Position numbers and translations under genes: made by a program | In this document: piece by piece, positions 14,233 to 22,160 of the stretch | Numbering within the stretch: the stretch's first letter is position 1 | How the letters are laid out: every line of letters begins with the position of its first letter | Notes under the pieces: generated by a model | The model's database searches: none | Seen by the model: only the letters and a program-made list of their open reading frames with translations | What the model was told of the DNA's origin: nothing | Assembly (NCBI GenBank): GCA_047623825.1 | Contig: JBLHOS010000043.1 | Location: 1-25,686, forward strand | Source: JBLHOS01 sp047623825 | GTDB taxonomy: Bacteria; Pseudomonadota; Alphaproteobacteria; Rhodobacterales; Rhodobacteraceae | Reading direction: 5' to 3' | DNA: 25,686 bases

Positions 14233-15453
14233 TCAGCAAAGCAAGTCATGCGCCAATTCCAAGGCGTCGATCAATACATCAACCTCTGCATTGGTATTAT
14301 ACAGTCCAAATGACGCGCGGCAGGTCGCGTTAAGCCCCAAATGCGCCATCAATGGCCCGGTACAATGCTGGCCCGCACGCACCGCAACTCCCTTTTTATC
14401 CAAGATGGTCGAAATGTCATGCGCATGGGCCGCACCCTCCATTGAAAAGGAGAAAATCGGAGCTTTATCAGGCGTCGTCCCCTGCACTGTGATCCAGTTC
14501 AAACCGTCAAGACGCTTGCGCGCGTAGTCACGCAGTTGGTTCTCATGGGCGGCGATGTTGGCCATGCCTAACCCGGTCATATAATCTAGCGCCACGCCCA
14601 GGCCAATGGTCTGCACAATGCCGGGGGTACCGGCCTCAAATTTCATCGGCGCATCGTTGTAGATTACCGTATCGCGCGTCACCTCACGGATCATGTCACC
14701 ACCGCCCATAAAGGGCCGCATTTCAGCCATCCGGTCTTGATGGACATAAATTGCCCCCGATCCCGAAGGACCATAGAGCTTGTGACCAGTGACAGCGTAG
14801 AAATCGCAACCGATCTGTTCCACGTTGATCGGCATGTGGACTGCAGCCTGACTTCCATCAACCAGAACGGGGACACCGTACGTCCGCGCACCCGCACAAA
14901 TCGCCGCCACGTCCACCAGAGTGCCTAGAACGTTTGAACAGTGCGTGACCGCGATCAGCTTGGTCCGCGGTGTAATTGCCGCCAGTACTTTTTCCGGGTC
15001 CAACGCTCCGGTACTGTCCACATCTACCCACTTGATCACTACGCCCTGCCGTTCACGCAAGAGATGCCATGGCACAATGTTCGCGTGGTGTTCCATGATG
15101 CTGAGGATGATCTCATCACCTGCCTGCATGCGAGGCATCGCCCAGCCATAAGCAACCATATTTATGCCTTCGGTAGCGCCCGAGTTGAGAATTATCTCGT
15201 TCTCACTGGCAGCGCCCAAAAACTGCGCAACGATGCCCCGCACGCGTTCGTAATTGTCAGTCGCCAAATTGGAGAGGTAATGCAATCCACGATGCACATT
15301 GGCATATTCCTGAGAATAGGCCTGCGAGACAGCATCAATAACGACCTGCGGCTTTTGGGCCGACGCACCATTATCTAGATAAACCAACGGCTTGCCATTC
15401 ACTTGACGCGACAAGATCGGGAAATCTCTGCGGATCATTTCGACATCAAGCAT
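14233..15453 (-). CDS. sufS: Cysteine desulfurase SufS
   Basis: A 406-residue PLP enzyme that removes sulfur from cysteine for Fe-S cluster assembly. The PLP lysine is K225 in VTGHKLYGPSGSG. The persulfide-forming cysteine is C364 in RAGQHCTGPLM. The QHCTGP context and length mark the SufS (group II) type rather than IscS. Other blocks are YLDNGASAQKP (25-35), NVHRGLHYLSN (52-62) and SGATEGINMVAY (91-102). No sufB, sufC, sufD or sufE gene is nearby, so this is a detached copy or the main suf cluster lies elsewhere. It follows the alternative oxidase gene on the same strand after 109 bp. The start has AGGAGAG 6 bases upstream. Confidence 0.92.
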   Translation of the reverse strand: MLDVEMIRRDFPILSRQVNGKPLVYLDNGASAQKPQVVIDAVSQAYSQEYANVHRGLHYLSNLATDNYERVRGIVAQFLGAASENEIILNSGATEGINMVAYGWAMPRMQAGDEIILSIMEHHANIVPWHLLRERQGVVIKWVDVDSTGALDPEKVLAAITPRTKLIAVTHCSNVLGTLVDVAAICAGARTYGVPVLVDGSQAAVHMPINVEQIGCDFYAVTGHKLYGPSGSGAIYVHQDRMAEMRPFMGGGDMIREVTRDTVIYNDAPMKFEAGTPGIVQTIGLGVALDYMTGLGMANIAAHENQLRDYARKRLDGLNWITVQGTTPDKAPIFSFSMEGAAHAHDISTILDKKGVAVRAGQHCTGPLMAHLGLNATCRASFGLYNTNAEVDVLIDALELAHDLLC

Positions 15454-15562
15454 CGCTGCACTCTCCTAAAAATAATTTCTGATCGACGACCATAGCCTCA
15501 ACCCTCGGGGTTGCCCGGCCGCACGAAGACGCCACCCGGTTTACGGCTGCTATACCCCACGT

Positions 15563-16207
15563 TCAGGAATGCGTGCCTTTGGCAATCTGGTTGGCAAAGT
15601 GATGATTGGTGTCGCGGTGATGCGCCTCATCTGCACGCACTACGACAACAACTTCGCGCAGGCGCGCATCTGATGGAAGGTTCCAGTACTTGATCGCAAT
15701 CTGGGGTGCGGCAACGTTTTCGACATTACCGGCGTCAATCTCTTCAAGGTAGTGAGTATAGCTGATCACAGCCTCTTCCTCTAGGTAACCCACCACACGG
15801 TGTGCAGTTTTAGGGGCCAGCAGATAAAGAAAGAAATACAGGTTATAGAAGACAGCCTGCGCCACCATAATTAACGTGCGTTCAAATCGACTGGGCTGCG
15901 CGATCTGGATGAAGGTCATCAGGTGCATACGCTCATTGTCTGCTTCTTCGATCAGTTCCTTAATCCAGCCCTGATCGTCGCGAATGTGCCGAATGGCACG
16001 TAGGTGCTGTAACAGACCACCGACCATGCCCGGAACTGCAGCGACAGTTTCCAGTACCACGGCGCGATGCCCATAGCGGTTTGCGAAAAACTTGTCCGCG
16101 AAAAACCGCATCGTCTTTACAACGCGCAAAGCCACGCGGTCGTTCATGCTGCGTGGTGTGTGGTGCACTTGCAGCAGGTCAGGTGCAAATTCGTTACTGT
16201 GTTTCAT
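15563..16207 (-). CDS. aox: Alternative oxidase (AOX)
   Basis: A 214-residue diiron quinol oxidase that passes electrons from ubiquinol to O2 without proton pumping, bypassing cytochrome oxidases. All iron ligands are visible: E53 (VLETVAAVPG), E92 and H95 (DNERMHLM), E144 (YLEEEAVISYT), and E194 and H197 (RADEAHHRDTNH). The length matches bacterial AOX, without the long plant N-terminus. Two hydrophobic faces (about 50-70 and 112-132) suit a monotopic membrane protein. It is divergent from a 69-residue gene and upstream of sufS. Bacterial AOX is often induced by nitric oxide or cyanide, but no matching site was identified here. Confidence 0.92.
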   Translation of the reverse strand: MKHSNEFAPDLLQVHHTPRSMNDRVALRVVKTMRFFADKFFANRYGHRAVVLETVAAVPGMVGGLLQHLRAIRHIRDDQGWIKELIEEADNERMHLMTFIQIAQPSRFERTLIMVAQAVFYNLYFFLYLLAPKTAHRVVGYLEEEAVISYTHYLEEIDAGNVENVAAPQIAIKYWNLPSDARLREVVVVVRADEAHHRDTNHHFANQIAKGTHS

Positions 16208-16390
16208 GATATGTCCAACCGTCTTGTTACGTTAGAAAGATAGTGGGGGGGCCACCCATTTCACCGGCTCAGACCTGTGGCAAAACAGCCGGTCAATTTG
16301 GGTGTCTTCACAGAAAAATATTGGCTTTTTCCCGCCTGATGCCTCGTGCCATATCCTTGCCGCCCGGCAGAGCGCAGCTATGTTTCGTTT

Positions 16391-16600
16391 ATGACAAAAC
16401 GAACCTCTCCAACTGACGCAGGAAAAATAACGCTTGCCGCCGATCTGGAAGATATTGTTCAAGACAAGCGGGAAGGTTGGCGCGCGTCTGGCGCAAAGGC
16501 ACGCAGACGGCAGCGGCGCTACAAAGCCCTGCTGACCCAACAGCTGTTGAAGCTGGGGACGGCTTCCACCGACGATATTGCACCGGATGAAGTTGAATGA
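16391..16600 (+). CDS. 69-residue basic protein, hypothetical
   Basis: ATG 16391 gives MTKRTSPTDAGKITLAADLE, then a strongly basic centre WRASGAKARRRQRRYK (about 30-45) and an acidic tail. No membrane segment is present. I recall similar small proteins in Rhodobacteraceae but know no function; an RNA or nucleic acid interaction would fit the basic patch. The gene is divergent from aox and 79 bp upstream of the folB-like gene. An upstream in-frame ATG at 16346 is less likely because its extra residues look unconserved. Confidence 0.6.
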   Translation: MTKRTSPTDAGKITLAADLEDIVQDKREGWRASGAKARRRQRRYKALLTQQLLKLGTASTDDIAPDEVE

Positions 16601-16679
16601 GTGTCAGATTTTCAGATGCTGTAACGCCAAGGCGCTATCGGCCAGATCTTCATCCCAATCAGAACACGGAGACTTACCC

Positions 16680-17075
16680 TTGTCATCACAAAGCTATGTT
16701 GAATTAAGAGACCTGCAGATTGCAGCGCGGATTGGGACTTACGACGCAGATGACGTTGTGCCGGATGCGCATCTACTAGATCTGACGCTGACGATTGCAC
16801 CGGATCTGGTGCTGATCGCGCGAGACGAGATGGCGATGGTTTTCGACTATGACCCTTTGATCCGGCAAATCGACGCTCTGGCGCGCACCAGCCATTTTGA
16901 GACCCAAGAGCGACTGATGACGCTCATTGTCGAAGCCTGTACTGACTATCCCCAGATCGAGGCACTGGATGTCTGCTTGCGAAAGCAGCCTGTCCTGTCC
17001 GGGACCGGGACGCTTGGTGTACGGTTGATTGTCGATGCCGAAGACATGGCCGCGCTGCGCCTCGCCGTGGTCTAA
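16680..17075 (+). CDS. FolB-like dihydroneopterin aldolase domain protein
   Basis: The frame is open from 16578, but the family begins at TTG 16680, which has GGAGA 8 bases upstream, giving 131 residues. Blocks seen are YVELRDLQIAARIGTYDADD (about 6-25), FDYDPLIRQID, THE Glu-containing TQERLMTLIVEAC (about 79-91), and VCLRKQPVLSGTGTLGVRL (about 103-121), which holds the conserved Lys. FolB converts dihydroneopterin in folate synthesis. The acidic residue after the IGxY(D/E) strand is Asp where Glu is usual, and the gene has no folate neighbours. It may be the folate enzyme or a paralogue with another pterin role. Confidence 0.75.
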   Translation: MSSQSYVELRDLQIAARIGTYDADDVVPDAHLLDLTLTIAPDLVLIARDEMAMVFDYDPLIRQIDALARTSHFETQERLMTLIVEACTDYPQIEALDVCLRKQPVLSGTGTLGVRLIVDAEDMAALRLAVV

Positions 17076-17121
17076 GCATTCCAACCAAACCACGGGACCC
17101 GCCAATCAACCGTTGCGAACC

Positions 17122-17691
17122 TCAGGGTGTCAGCCATACCCCGGTCCAACCATCGAGGCGGTCAAATCGGGCACGGCGATGGTTCGGGCCAAGGTGCAGG
17201 GCATCTACAGAGGATACATTTAGCCGCAAGACCGCAAAAAATGCGGGGTCAGGTCCTTTTGTGTAGGCTAGCGCGTCCGCGATAGGTTGGCCCGGTGCAG
17301 GGCTGGTGCCATAGGCCAACCTCGACGCCTCAGGCACACCCGCCCAGATCATAGCCACATCCTGACCAGTCAGAATTTCGACCCGAGCCTCTAGCCGGAC
17401 TTGCAGATGTGCTGAAGTATCCCACACATGCAGGGCGGCAAAAGGCATTGCCCGCAATTCCTGAACCTTGGCAGACCGCAGGTCCGTATGCAGGTCCAGA
17501 GTACCCGCCGGTTTGTTTGCAGCACGCAAAACCACCGTTCTAGCCTGTGGCCTGCCATCCGGGGTGACGGTGGCTAATGTCGGGTGTCGCGCCGGGGCGT
17601 GCCGATCGTGGACACCGCGAGAGAGGCGCCGCCAGACCTCGACAAACAACTGGGACAGATCACCAGTCCAAAGATGAGGATTAGGCTTCAT
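17122..17691 (-). CDS. PNPOx-like FMN-binding flavoprotein
   Basis: A 189-residue split-barrel protein of the pyridoxamine 5'-phosphate oxidase family. The blocks PTLATVTPDGRPQARTVVLR (about 37-56), LDLHTDLRSAKVQELR and ALHVWDTSAHLQVRLEARVE are typical of the FMN-binding fold. The C-terminus lacks the PdxH signature around RxxPxG...W...LxP, so it is more likely an Alr4036-type general flavoprotein than PdxH. Its ATG overlaps the stop of the upstream TIGR03643 gene (ATGA), so the two are coupled. It ends 46 bp from the convergent folB-like gene. Confidence 0.8.
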   Translation of the reverse strand: MKPNPHLWTGDLSQLFVEVWRRLSRGVHDRHAPARHPTLATVTPDGRPQARTVVLRAANKPAGTLDLHTDLRSAKVQELRAMPFAALHVWDTSAHLQVRLEARVEILTGQDVAMIWAGVPEASRLAYGTSPAPGQPIADALAYTKGPDPAFFAVLRLNVSSVDALHLGPNHRRARFDRLDGWTGVWLTP

Positions 17692-17852
17692 TGATAGACC
17701 TCTCGCCGGTCAGAAAACTGGCGCATAGGTTTGCGCCAGATACGGTAGCTGCTGGGTTTCAGATTTTGGCGCATAAATACTTTTATCTGATCCAGACCAA
17801 GCCCATACAGGGCGCGGATTTGATCGAAGCTGACATGGTCGCTCAACGCCAT
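17688..17852 (-). CDS. TIGR03643/DUF2805 family small protein
   Basis: From ATG 17852 the product is 54 residues: MALSDHVSFDQIRALYGLGL, then KVFMRQNLKPSSYRIWRKPM and RQFSDRREVYQ. The S-F-x-x-I-x-x-x-x-G-L and LKPSSYRxWR pattern is that of TIGR03643 (DUF2805), a small helix-turn-helix-like protein of unknown function often next to photolyase genes. The family normally starts about 15 residues earlier. That upstream sequence (LGLDPRTISEIIV) is present in frame back to about 17935, but no ATG, GTG or TTG precedes it, so the annotated start is either internal or the original start is lost. The stop overlaps the ATG of the flavoprotein gene. Confidence 0.72.
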   Translation of the reverse strand: MALSDHVSFDQIRALYGLGLDQIKVFMRQNLKPSSYRIWRKPMRQFSDRREVYQ

Positions 17853-18008
17853 CACAATGATTTCGCTGATCGTTCGGGGATCAAGTCCGAGTTCTGCGAT
17901 CTTCGCGTCAGCGTCACGACTGCGCGATAAGTCAAGCCCTCGGTACTGCCAAAGCAGTTTTCAACGGATGACAAAGAGGACGGCATATAATACCAGACAT
18001 TCACCTTT

Positions 18009-18773
18009 TCAGCCAAAGACCAGCCCACCATCCACGATCAAATTCTGGCCCGTCACTGCGCGTGACCACGGCGAGGCAAAAAACAGGGCGGCATCGGCCA
18101 TATCTGCAGGTGTGGTCACCTGGCCCAGCGGGGTTGCCGCCGCGATCAGATCGAACACCGCCTCTGGCGTGGCCGCACTGGCATCCGTAGTGCGCAACAA
18201 GCCACCCGATACCATGTTGACCGTCACCCCCAGTGGGCCAAGCTCTTTGGCAGCTGTGCGGGTAAAGGCAAGGAGGGCGCCTTTGGCGGCGGTGTAGTCA
18301 TGGTAAGGTACCACCGGATTTTGTACCAGATTGGTGCCGATGGTGATGACACGCCCAAACTGGGCGGCCTTGAAATACGGGTGCAACGCATGCACGCAAT
18401 TCAACGCCCCACCGACTGCCGTTTCCGTCTGGCGCGCAACTTCGGCCCATGTCAGGCGGTCCAGCGACGAGCGTGCGTCGCCGTTGAAGGCAAAGTCGGC
18501 CAACGCATTATGAACCAGCACATCCGGTGCCCCCATCGTCGCTGCAATATCTGCCACCATACGCGCAACGTCAGCCGGATCGGTGACATTGGCTTGAACG
18601 GCCATGGTGTTTGGCCCAAGTTCTGCGGCCAGCGCCTCCGCCTGCGCTTTGCTGTGGCGGTAATTGATCGCGACGCGAGCCCCTTCGCGCACAAAGGCGC
18701 GGGCGAGGGATGCGCCGAGGCCACGTCCTGCGCCAGTAATTAAAACGGTCATATCGGAGATTGATTTTGTCAT
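18009..18773 (-). CDS. Short-chain dehydrogenase/reductase (FabG-like)
   Basis: A 254-residue classical SDR. It has the cofactor motif LITGAGRGLGASLARAF (about 11-27), the NNAG-equivalent VLVHNAL, the catalytic pair Y-x-x-x-K in DYTAAKGALLAFTRTAAKEL, and the C-terminal GQNLIVDGGLVFG. The missing basic residue after strand 1 cannot be judged reliably. The substrate is unknown. Position is the main clue: it lies 12 bp after thiD on the same strand, so it is probably transcribed with the thiamin genes, though no thiamin-pathway step needs it. The start ATG 18773 has AAAGGAA upstream at a good distance. Confidence 0.87.
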   Translation of the reverse strand: MTKSISDMTVLITGAGRGLGASLARAFVREGARVAINYRHSKAQAEALAAELGPNTMAVQANVTDPADVARMVADIAATMGAPDVLVHNALADFAFNGDARSSLDRLTWAEVARQTETAVGGALNCVHALHPYFKAAQFGRVITIGTNLVQNPVVPYHDYTAAKGALLAFTRTAAKELGPLGVTVNMVSGGLLRTTDASAATPEAVFDLIAAATPLGQVTTPADMADAALFFASPWSRAVTGQNLIVDGGLVFG

Positions 18774-18785
18774 CAGCTTATTCCT

Positions 18786-19577
18786 TTAAAACTGTGCATA
18801 AAAGTGATGGGTCGGGCCATGGCCAAGGCCCACAGTCAGTGTCCCGGCAGCGGCAATCGCGCCCGCGACATAGGCTTTGGCACGCCTTACCGCCTCTGGC
18901 AGGGGCAATCCCAAGCCCAAGCCAGTAGCCAGTGCAGACGATAGGGTGCAACCGGTGCCATGGGTCCGGGTGGTAGCCTGCCGAGGGCCGTCAAACCAGG
19001 TCAGCCCCGCCGGTTCTGCCAGCAGGTCAGGGCATGCATCGCCTGGCAAGTGCCCCCCCTTCAACAGCACCGCACCGACGTCTAAGGCCAACAGCGCGCG
19101 GGCCTGAACTTCCATCTGCTGGCGGCTGCTGGCCTCGGGGCAGCCCAGCAAATCTGCCGCTTCGGGCAGATTGGGCGTAATAATCCGAGCCATGGGCAAC
19201 ATTTCGCGCAGCGCAATTACCGCCTGCGCCGCCAGTAAACGGTCACCGCTTTTCGCCACCATCACCGGGTCCAACACGATCGGGGCGCTGTGGCCCTGTA
19301 ATGCCTGCCCCACAGCTTCGATGATCGCGGAGGTGCCCAGCATTCCGATCTTGATCGCATCAATACGGATGTCGGCCCGCAGGGCAGCAATCTGGGCGGC
19401 GACCATGGCCGTGCTGACCATCTCAACGGACGTCACACGTTGGGTATTCTGCGCGGTCAGCGCAGTGATTGCCGCCATGGCATAGCCGCCATTGGCAGAG
19501 ATCGCCTTGATGTCGGCTTGAATACCCGCCCCACCCGAGGGGTCAGACCCGGCAATCGACAAAATATTCGGGATCAT
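18786..19577 (-). CDS. thiD: Hydroxymethylpyrimidine (phosphate) kinase ThiD
   Basis: A 263-residue ribokinase-fold enzyme that phosphorylates HMP and HMP-phosphate to HMP-pyrophosphate for thiamin synthesis. The N-terminal SIAGSDPSGGAGIQADIKAI (about 7-26) is the ThiD signature. LDPVMVAKSGDRLL (about 101-114) and the anion-hole/catalytic motif RTHGTGCTLSSALATGL (about 208-224, GTGC) are intact. The ATG overlaps the thiE stop (ATGA). It is the third gene of the TPP-riboswitch operon. Confidence 0.93.
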   Translation of the reverse strand: MIPNILSIAGSDPSGGAGIQADIKAISANGGYAMAAITALTAQNTQRVTSVEMVSTAMVAAQIAALRADIRIDAIKIGMLGTSAIIEAVGQALQGHSAPIVLDPVMVAKSGDRLLAAQAVIALREMLPMARIITPNLPEAADLLGCPEASSRQQMEVQARALLALDVGAVLLKGGHLPGDACPDLLAEPAGLTWFDGPRQATTRTHGTGCTLSSALATGLGLGLPLPEAVRRAKAYVAGAIAAAGTLTVGLGHGPTHHFYAQF

Positions 19578-20185
19578 GCTGTATTCCAGTCAGCCAAAAG
19601 CGTGCGAGTTGCCGAGACCGGGTTCGCTGCACGCACCACCGCGCTGACTACCGCCATGCCTGTAGCACCCGCGCCCTTCACCGTTGCCACATCGCCCACC
19701 ACCAACCCACCTATCGCGTAAACCGGCACGGTGACGGCAGCCACGATGCGCGACAGTCCGGCCATACCGATAGGTGCCGCATGGTCTGGCTTGGTCGGCG
19801 TGGCCCGCACCGGACCAGCGCCGACATAATCGACGCAAGGTTGCAAGCGGCGCGCCTGTGCCTCGGTTTCTAGTGACAAACCAAGGATCATCCGCGCCCC
19901 GATCCGTCGGCGCACCTCCAGCGGGCAACCATCGCCTTGGCCGATGTGCAGCCCGTGCACGCCTGTTCGTATTGCCAAATCAACGCGGTCATTGACAATT
20001 AGACACACGTTCATGGCCACCATCTCGGGTAGCAAAAGTGCGACCAATCTCGCTATATCTTCATCGCTTGCGTGCTTATCGCGGATTTGCACGGCCCATG
20101 CACCACCGCGTGCCGCAGCGCGCGCCTGATCTGCAATGCTGGGCCCTGCGGTAGGGTCGGTGATGACATAAACCGGCCCCATCAT
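19574..20185 (-). CDS. thiE: Thiamin-phosphate synthase ThiE
   Basis: A 203-residue TIM-barrel enzyme that joins HMP-pyrophosphate and thiazole phosphate to thiamin phosphate. Blocks seen are VQIRDKHASDEDIARL (about 32-47), CLIVNDRVDLAIRTGVHGLH (about 61-80) with the Mg/PPi-binding Asp, IGQGD, DYVGAGPVRATPTKPDHAAP (about 119-138), and VYAIGGLVVGDVATVKGAGA. All key loops are intact. It overlaps thiM (ATGA) and thiD (ATGA), which shows tight translational coupling. Confidence 0.93.
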   Translation of the reverse strand: MMGPVYVITDPTAGPSIADQARAAARGGAWAVQIRDKHASDEDIARLVALLLPEMVAMNVCLIVNDRVDLAIRTGVHGLHIGQGDGCPLEVRRRIGARMILGLSLETEAQARRLQPCVDYVGAGPVRATPTKPDHAAPIGMAGLSRIVAAVTVPVYAIGGLVVGDVATVKGAGATGMAVVSAVVRAANPVSATRTLLADWNTA

Positions 20186-20970
20186 CCGTCCGTCACCCGC
20201 GCGCCCAAGGTCAGTTCATCGGGCGTCAACTGGTAAAGTGCATCCACAAACGCCGTCTGAAAGCTACCCGGGGCTGCCGCATGTCGGGCCGCCAGTTCAC
20301 CAGCAAGTCCGTAATAGGCCATTGCCGCTACGGTGGCAGGCAGTGCGGGCTGGCCCACCAAAAAGCTTGCGATTATACCGTTCAGCGCACAACCAAGCGC
20401 CGTCACCCGTGGCATCAGCGGGTGACCATTGTCGACGCGAAACGCTGCCACCCCATCGGTGATGTAATCCACCGGTCCCGATACAGCAACAACCGCCCCA
20501 GTTCGCCGGGCCAGGTCTTGCGCCGCCTGCTCTGCTGTATCGACGCTGTCGGTGGTATCTACGCCGCGTCCGGTCGCAAGGGTTCCGGCCAGCGCCAGAA
20601 CCTCGGATGGGTTACCCCGGATCGCGGTAGGCCGCAGCGCCACCAGCCGCGCCGACACCTCAAGCCGCAGGCGCGTGGCACCGGCACCCACAGGATCCAG
20701 AACCCAAGGCCTATCAGCTGCATTCATCGCGCCCGCCGCAAGTTCCATCGCTTCGGCCCATGCGGGATCCAGCGTGCCGATGTTCACAGTTAACGCCTGA
20801 GAAAGTGCTGCAAATTCAGCAACTTCCTCACGGGCATGAACCATGGCCGGGGATGCACCCGCTGCCAGCTGTACATTTGCCATAATGTTCATGGCCACAA
20901 AATTGGTGATGTTATGCACAAGCGGTGCTGTTGCCCGCATCTGTGCAAGGTAGTGTCCGGCATCGGTCAT
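20182..20970 (-). CDS. thiM: Hydroxyethylthiazole kinase ThiM
   Basis: A 262-residue kinase that phosphorylates hydroxyethylthiazole in thiamin salvage. Blocks seen are APLVHNITNFVAMNIMANVQ (about 14-33), LAAGASPAMVHAREE, WVLDPVGAGATRLR (about 93-106), IRGNPSEVLALAG, and PRVTALGCALNGIIASFL (about 195-212). The Cys-containing C-terminal loop reads ALGCALNG. Start ATG 20970 is chosen over 20988 because AAGGGGC lies 5 bases upstream, while the earlier ATG lies in the riboswitch expression platform. It is the first gene of the operon and the direct target of the TPP riboswitch. Confidence 0.92.
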   Translation of the reverse strand: MTDAGHYLAQMRATAPLVHNITNFVAMNIMANVQLAAGASPAMVHAREEVAEFAALSQALTVNIGTLDPAWAEAMELAAGAMNAADRPWVLDPVGAGATRLRLEVSARLVALRPTAIRGNPSEVLALAGTLATGRGVDTTDSVDTAEQAAQDLARRTGAVVAVSGPVDYITDGVAAFRVDNGHPLMPRVTALGCALNGIIASFLVGQPALPATVAAMAYYGLAGELAARHAAAPGSFQTAFVDALYQLTPDELTLGARVTDG

Positions 20971-20975
20971 AATAG

Positions 20976-20997
20976 CCCCTTGCTGCAAGGCAGGGGG
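20976..20997 (-). promoter_or_regulatory. Hairpin that can sequester the thiM ribosome binding site
   Basis: On the minus strand CCCC-TG-CCTTG-CAG-CAAGG-GG folds so that the AAGGGG site of thiM is paired. This is the likely expression platform of the TPP riboswitch: when TPP binds, this hairpin can close and block translation. No T-run follows, so translational rather than transcriptional control is inferred. Confidence 0.65.
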
Positions 20998-21042
20998 CGA
21001 TGAGGGCGCGGAATGGCACTAAAGAACCACAAAACGTTCATC

Positions 21043-21114
21043 GACTTCCTACGCCAGCATGATCTGGTTCAGGTTCAAAGGGTACATCTCAGCCCGCAAA
21101 CGCGGACGCCCCTG
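21043..21114 (-). ncRNA. TPP riboswitch (thi box)
   Basis: The minus-strand sequence contains the conserved pieces of the THI element: the GGGG...GCTGAGA segment (HMP-sensing J3-2 region), ACCCTTTGAACCTGA, and the pyrophosphate-sensing end CATGCTGGCGTAGGAA. It precedes thiM by about 70 bases, as expected for a thiamin salvage operon. It binds thiamin pyrophosphate and lowers expression of thiM-thiE-thiD. Confidence 0.93.
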
Positions 21115-21287
21115 TCATAAACCTAAAATATTTCTACGGGCCGCCATGTCAAGACTTGGTGAAAAGTCTGGTGTGGTTTAACGGGGCGCCAATAAACTGC
21201 GCGCGCCTAGCTTTGGGCCTGTTGCGGCTTATATTACTGTTCAGCCAGCGAGACGCGCACAAATGCAGCCTGCCACCGAAAGCCAAG

Positions 21288-21620
21288 ATGCAACACAGCT
21301 TCGATCTGCCGGAAACGGTCCCAGCCAATCTGGTGCAGGAATATCTACACCTTACACGCAAAGTGATGCCCAAGCTTGCGCAAAGCAGCAAACAACACTG
21401 GCCCGTCCGCAACGATCACTGCTTCCAACGGATCGTGCTTGATACAATATGCGGCGGGGTGTGGTACGACCAAATAGCCCGCCCAGCCTACAGGCACCTC
21501 AATCAGGTACAAGTGCGTGCCGCCGTCCTGCTGTGCAAGGAAATCATATCAGATCAGACCGACCTCGCCACGCTTAACCGCCAGTCGCTTAACTGGCGGG
21601 GCAAGGCAATCCGCCTATAA
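21288..21620 (+). CDS. Conserved hypothetical protein
   Basis: From ATG 21288 the protein has 110 residues. The central block RNDHCFQRIVLDTICGGVWYD (about 41-61) followed by IARPAYRHLNQ, and the end DLATLNRQSLNWRGK, match in my memory a Rhodobacteraceae family, sometimes annotated as acetyltransferase, without a catalytic motif that I can verify. The Cys, Trp and His residues are well conserved in that block. The frame extends to 21156, but the added 44 residues look unlike a protein. It is a single gene, divergent from the thi operon leader. Confidence 0.65.
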   Translation: MQHSFDLPETVPANLVQEYLHLTRKVMPKLAQSSKQHWPVRNDHCFQRIVLDTICGGVWYDQIARPAYRHLNQVQVRAAVLLCKEIISDQTDLATLNRQSLNWRGKAIRL

Positions 21621-22120
21621 CTTAGTTACCGCGATGCGCAGCAAGCGACACGATGAACTAAGCCGCGAGAGCCCACTAGCGACTATGTACGGTAGTGGCT
21701 TTATCTCAAACGGATAGTTACCAAAACTCACCCGTTGTGTCACCGGCATTAACGACAGTTTTGATCAGTTGTCCAAAAACGATCGCTGGCGCAGCCGCGG
21801 CGAAAGCTCACTGTGTCCCGCACGGCTGCCATCGACATATTCCGCAGAGAAAGGCAGCTTCCCGTCCTAAGTCTGTAATGACACGAACGGCTCGAAGCGG
21901 ACCTTCGGTACCGAAGCAACATGCAGAAGTGCAGCTGGTCATTATAACCATTCGTGCATCGCGAGGCGTTTTGGTGCCTTAATCGTCGGTATGCAGACAC
22001 AGTCAGGTTCCAGTGTATTTGAGCCATTGGTTACTTTTGGGTGTGGTCCACTCTGTCTATAAATAATGAACTTGGCACGAAGTTGCTATTTGGTATCGGA
22101 TGCCTTGAGTAAAAATAAAC
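21621..22120. other. Intergenic region without a supported gene
   Basis: About 500 bases before the ars promoter. The open frames here (for example 21695-21982 plus, 21749-22027 minus) show no family features. A long imperfect hairpin, AGCCcACTA...TAGTGGCT at about 21672-21704, follows the hypothetical gene and could end its transcript, but has no T-run. The rest appears to be decayed sequence. Confidence 0.4.
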
Positions 22121-22160
22121 TTGACCGGATTGCCATATTTCACCTATCCATGAAATATGG
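22121..22160 (+). promoter_or_regulatory. ars promoter with ArsR operator over the start codon
   Basis: A perfect 10-bp inverted repeat, CCATATTTCA (22133-22142) and TGAAATATGG (22151-22160), is separated by 8 bases and ends just past the ATG at 22157. A -35 box TTGACC (22121-22126) and a -10-like TATCCA (22145-22150), 18 bases apart, would put transcription start at about 22157, the ATG itself. No Shine-Dalgarno is present. The operator would cover the -10 box and the start codon, as expected for repression by the fused ArsR domain. Confidence 0.7.

Noticed and set aside
15481..15530. CAACCC-TCG-GGGTTG dyad between aox and sufS
   Set aside because: It is a short hairpin without T-run and matches no regulator consensus that I know for Fe-S or iron control.
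21578..21599. Perfect hairpin CCGCCAGT...ACTGGCGG
   Set aside because: It lies inside a reading frame that looks conserved and does not match the palindromic insertion family; no T-run follows.
22071..22088. Sigma-54-like promoter TTGGCACGAAGTTGCTA before the ars operon
   Set aside because: The GG and GC dinucleotides are 9 bases apart instead of the strict 10, and no activator site is seen.
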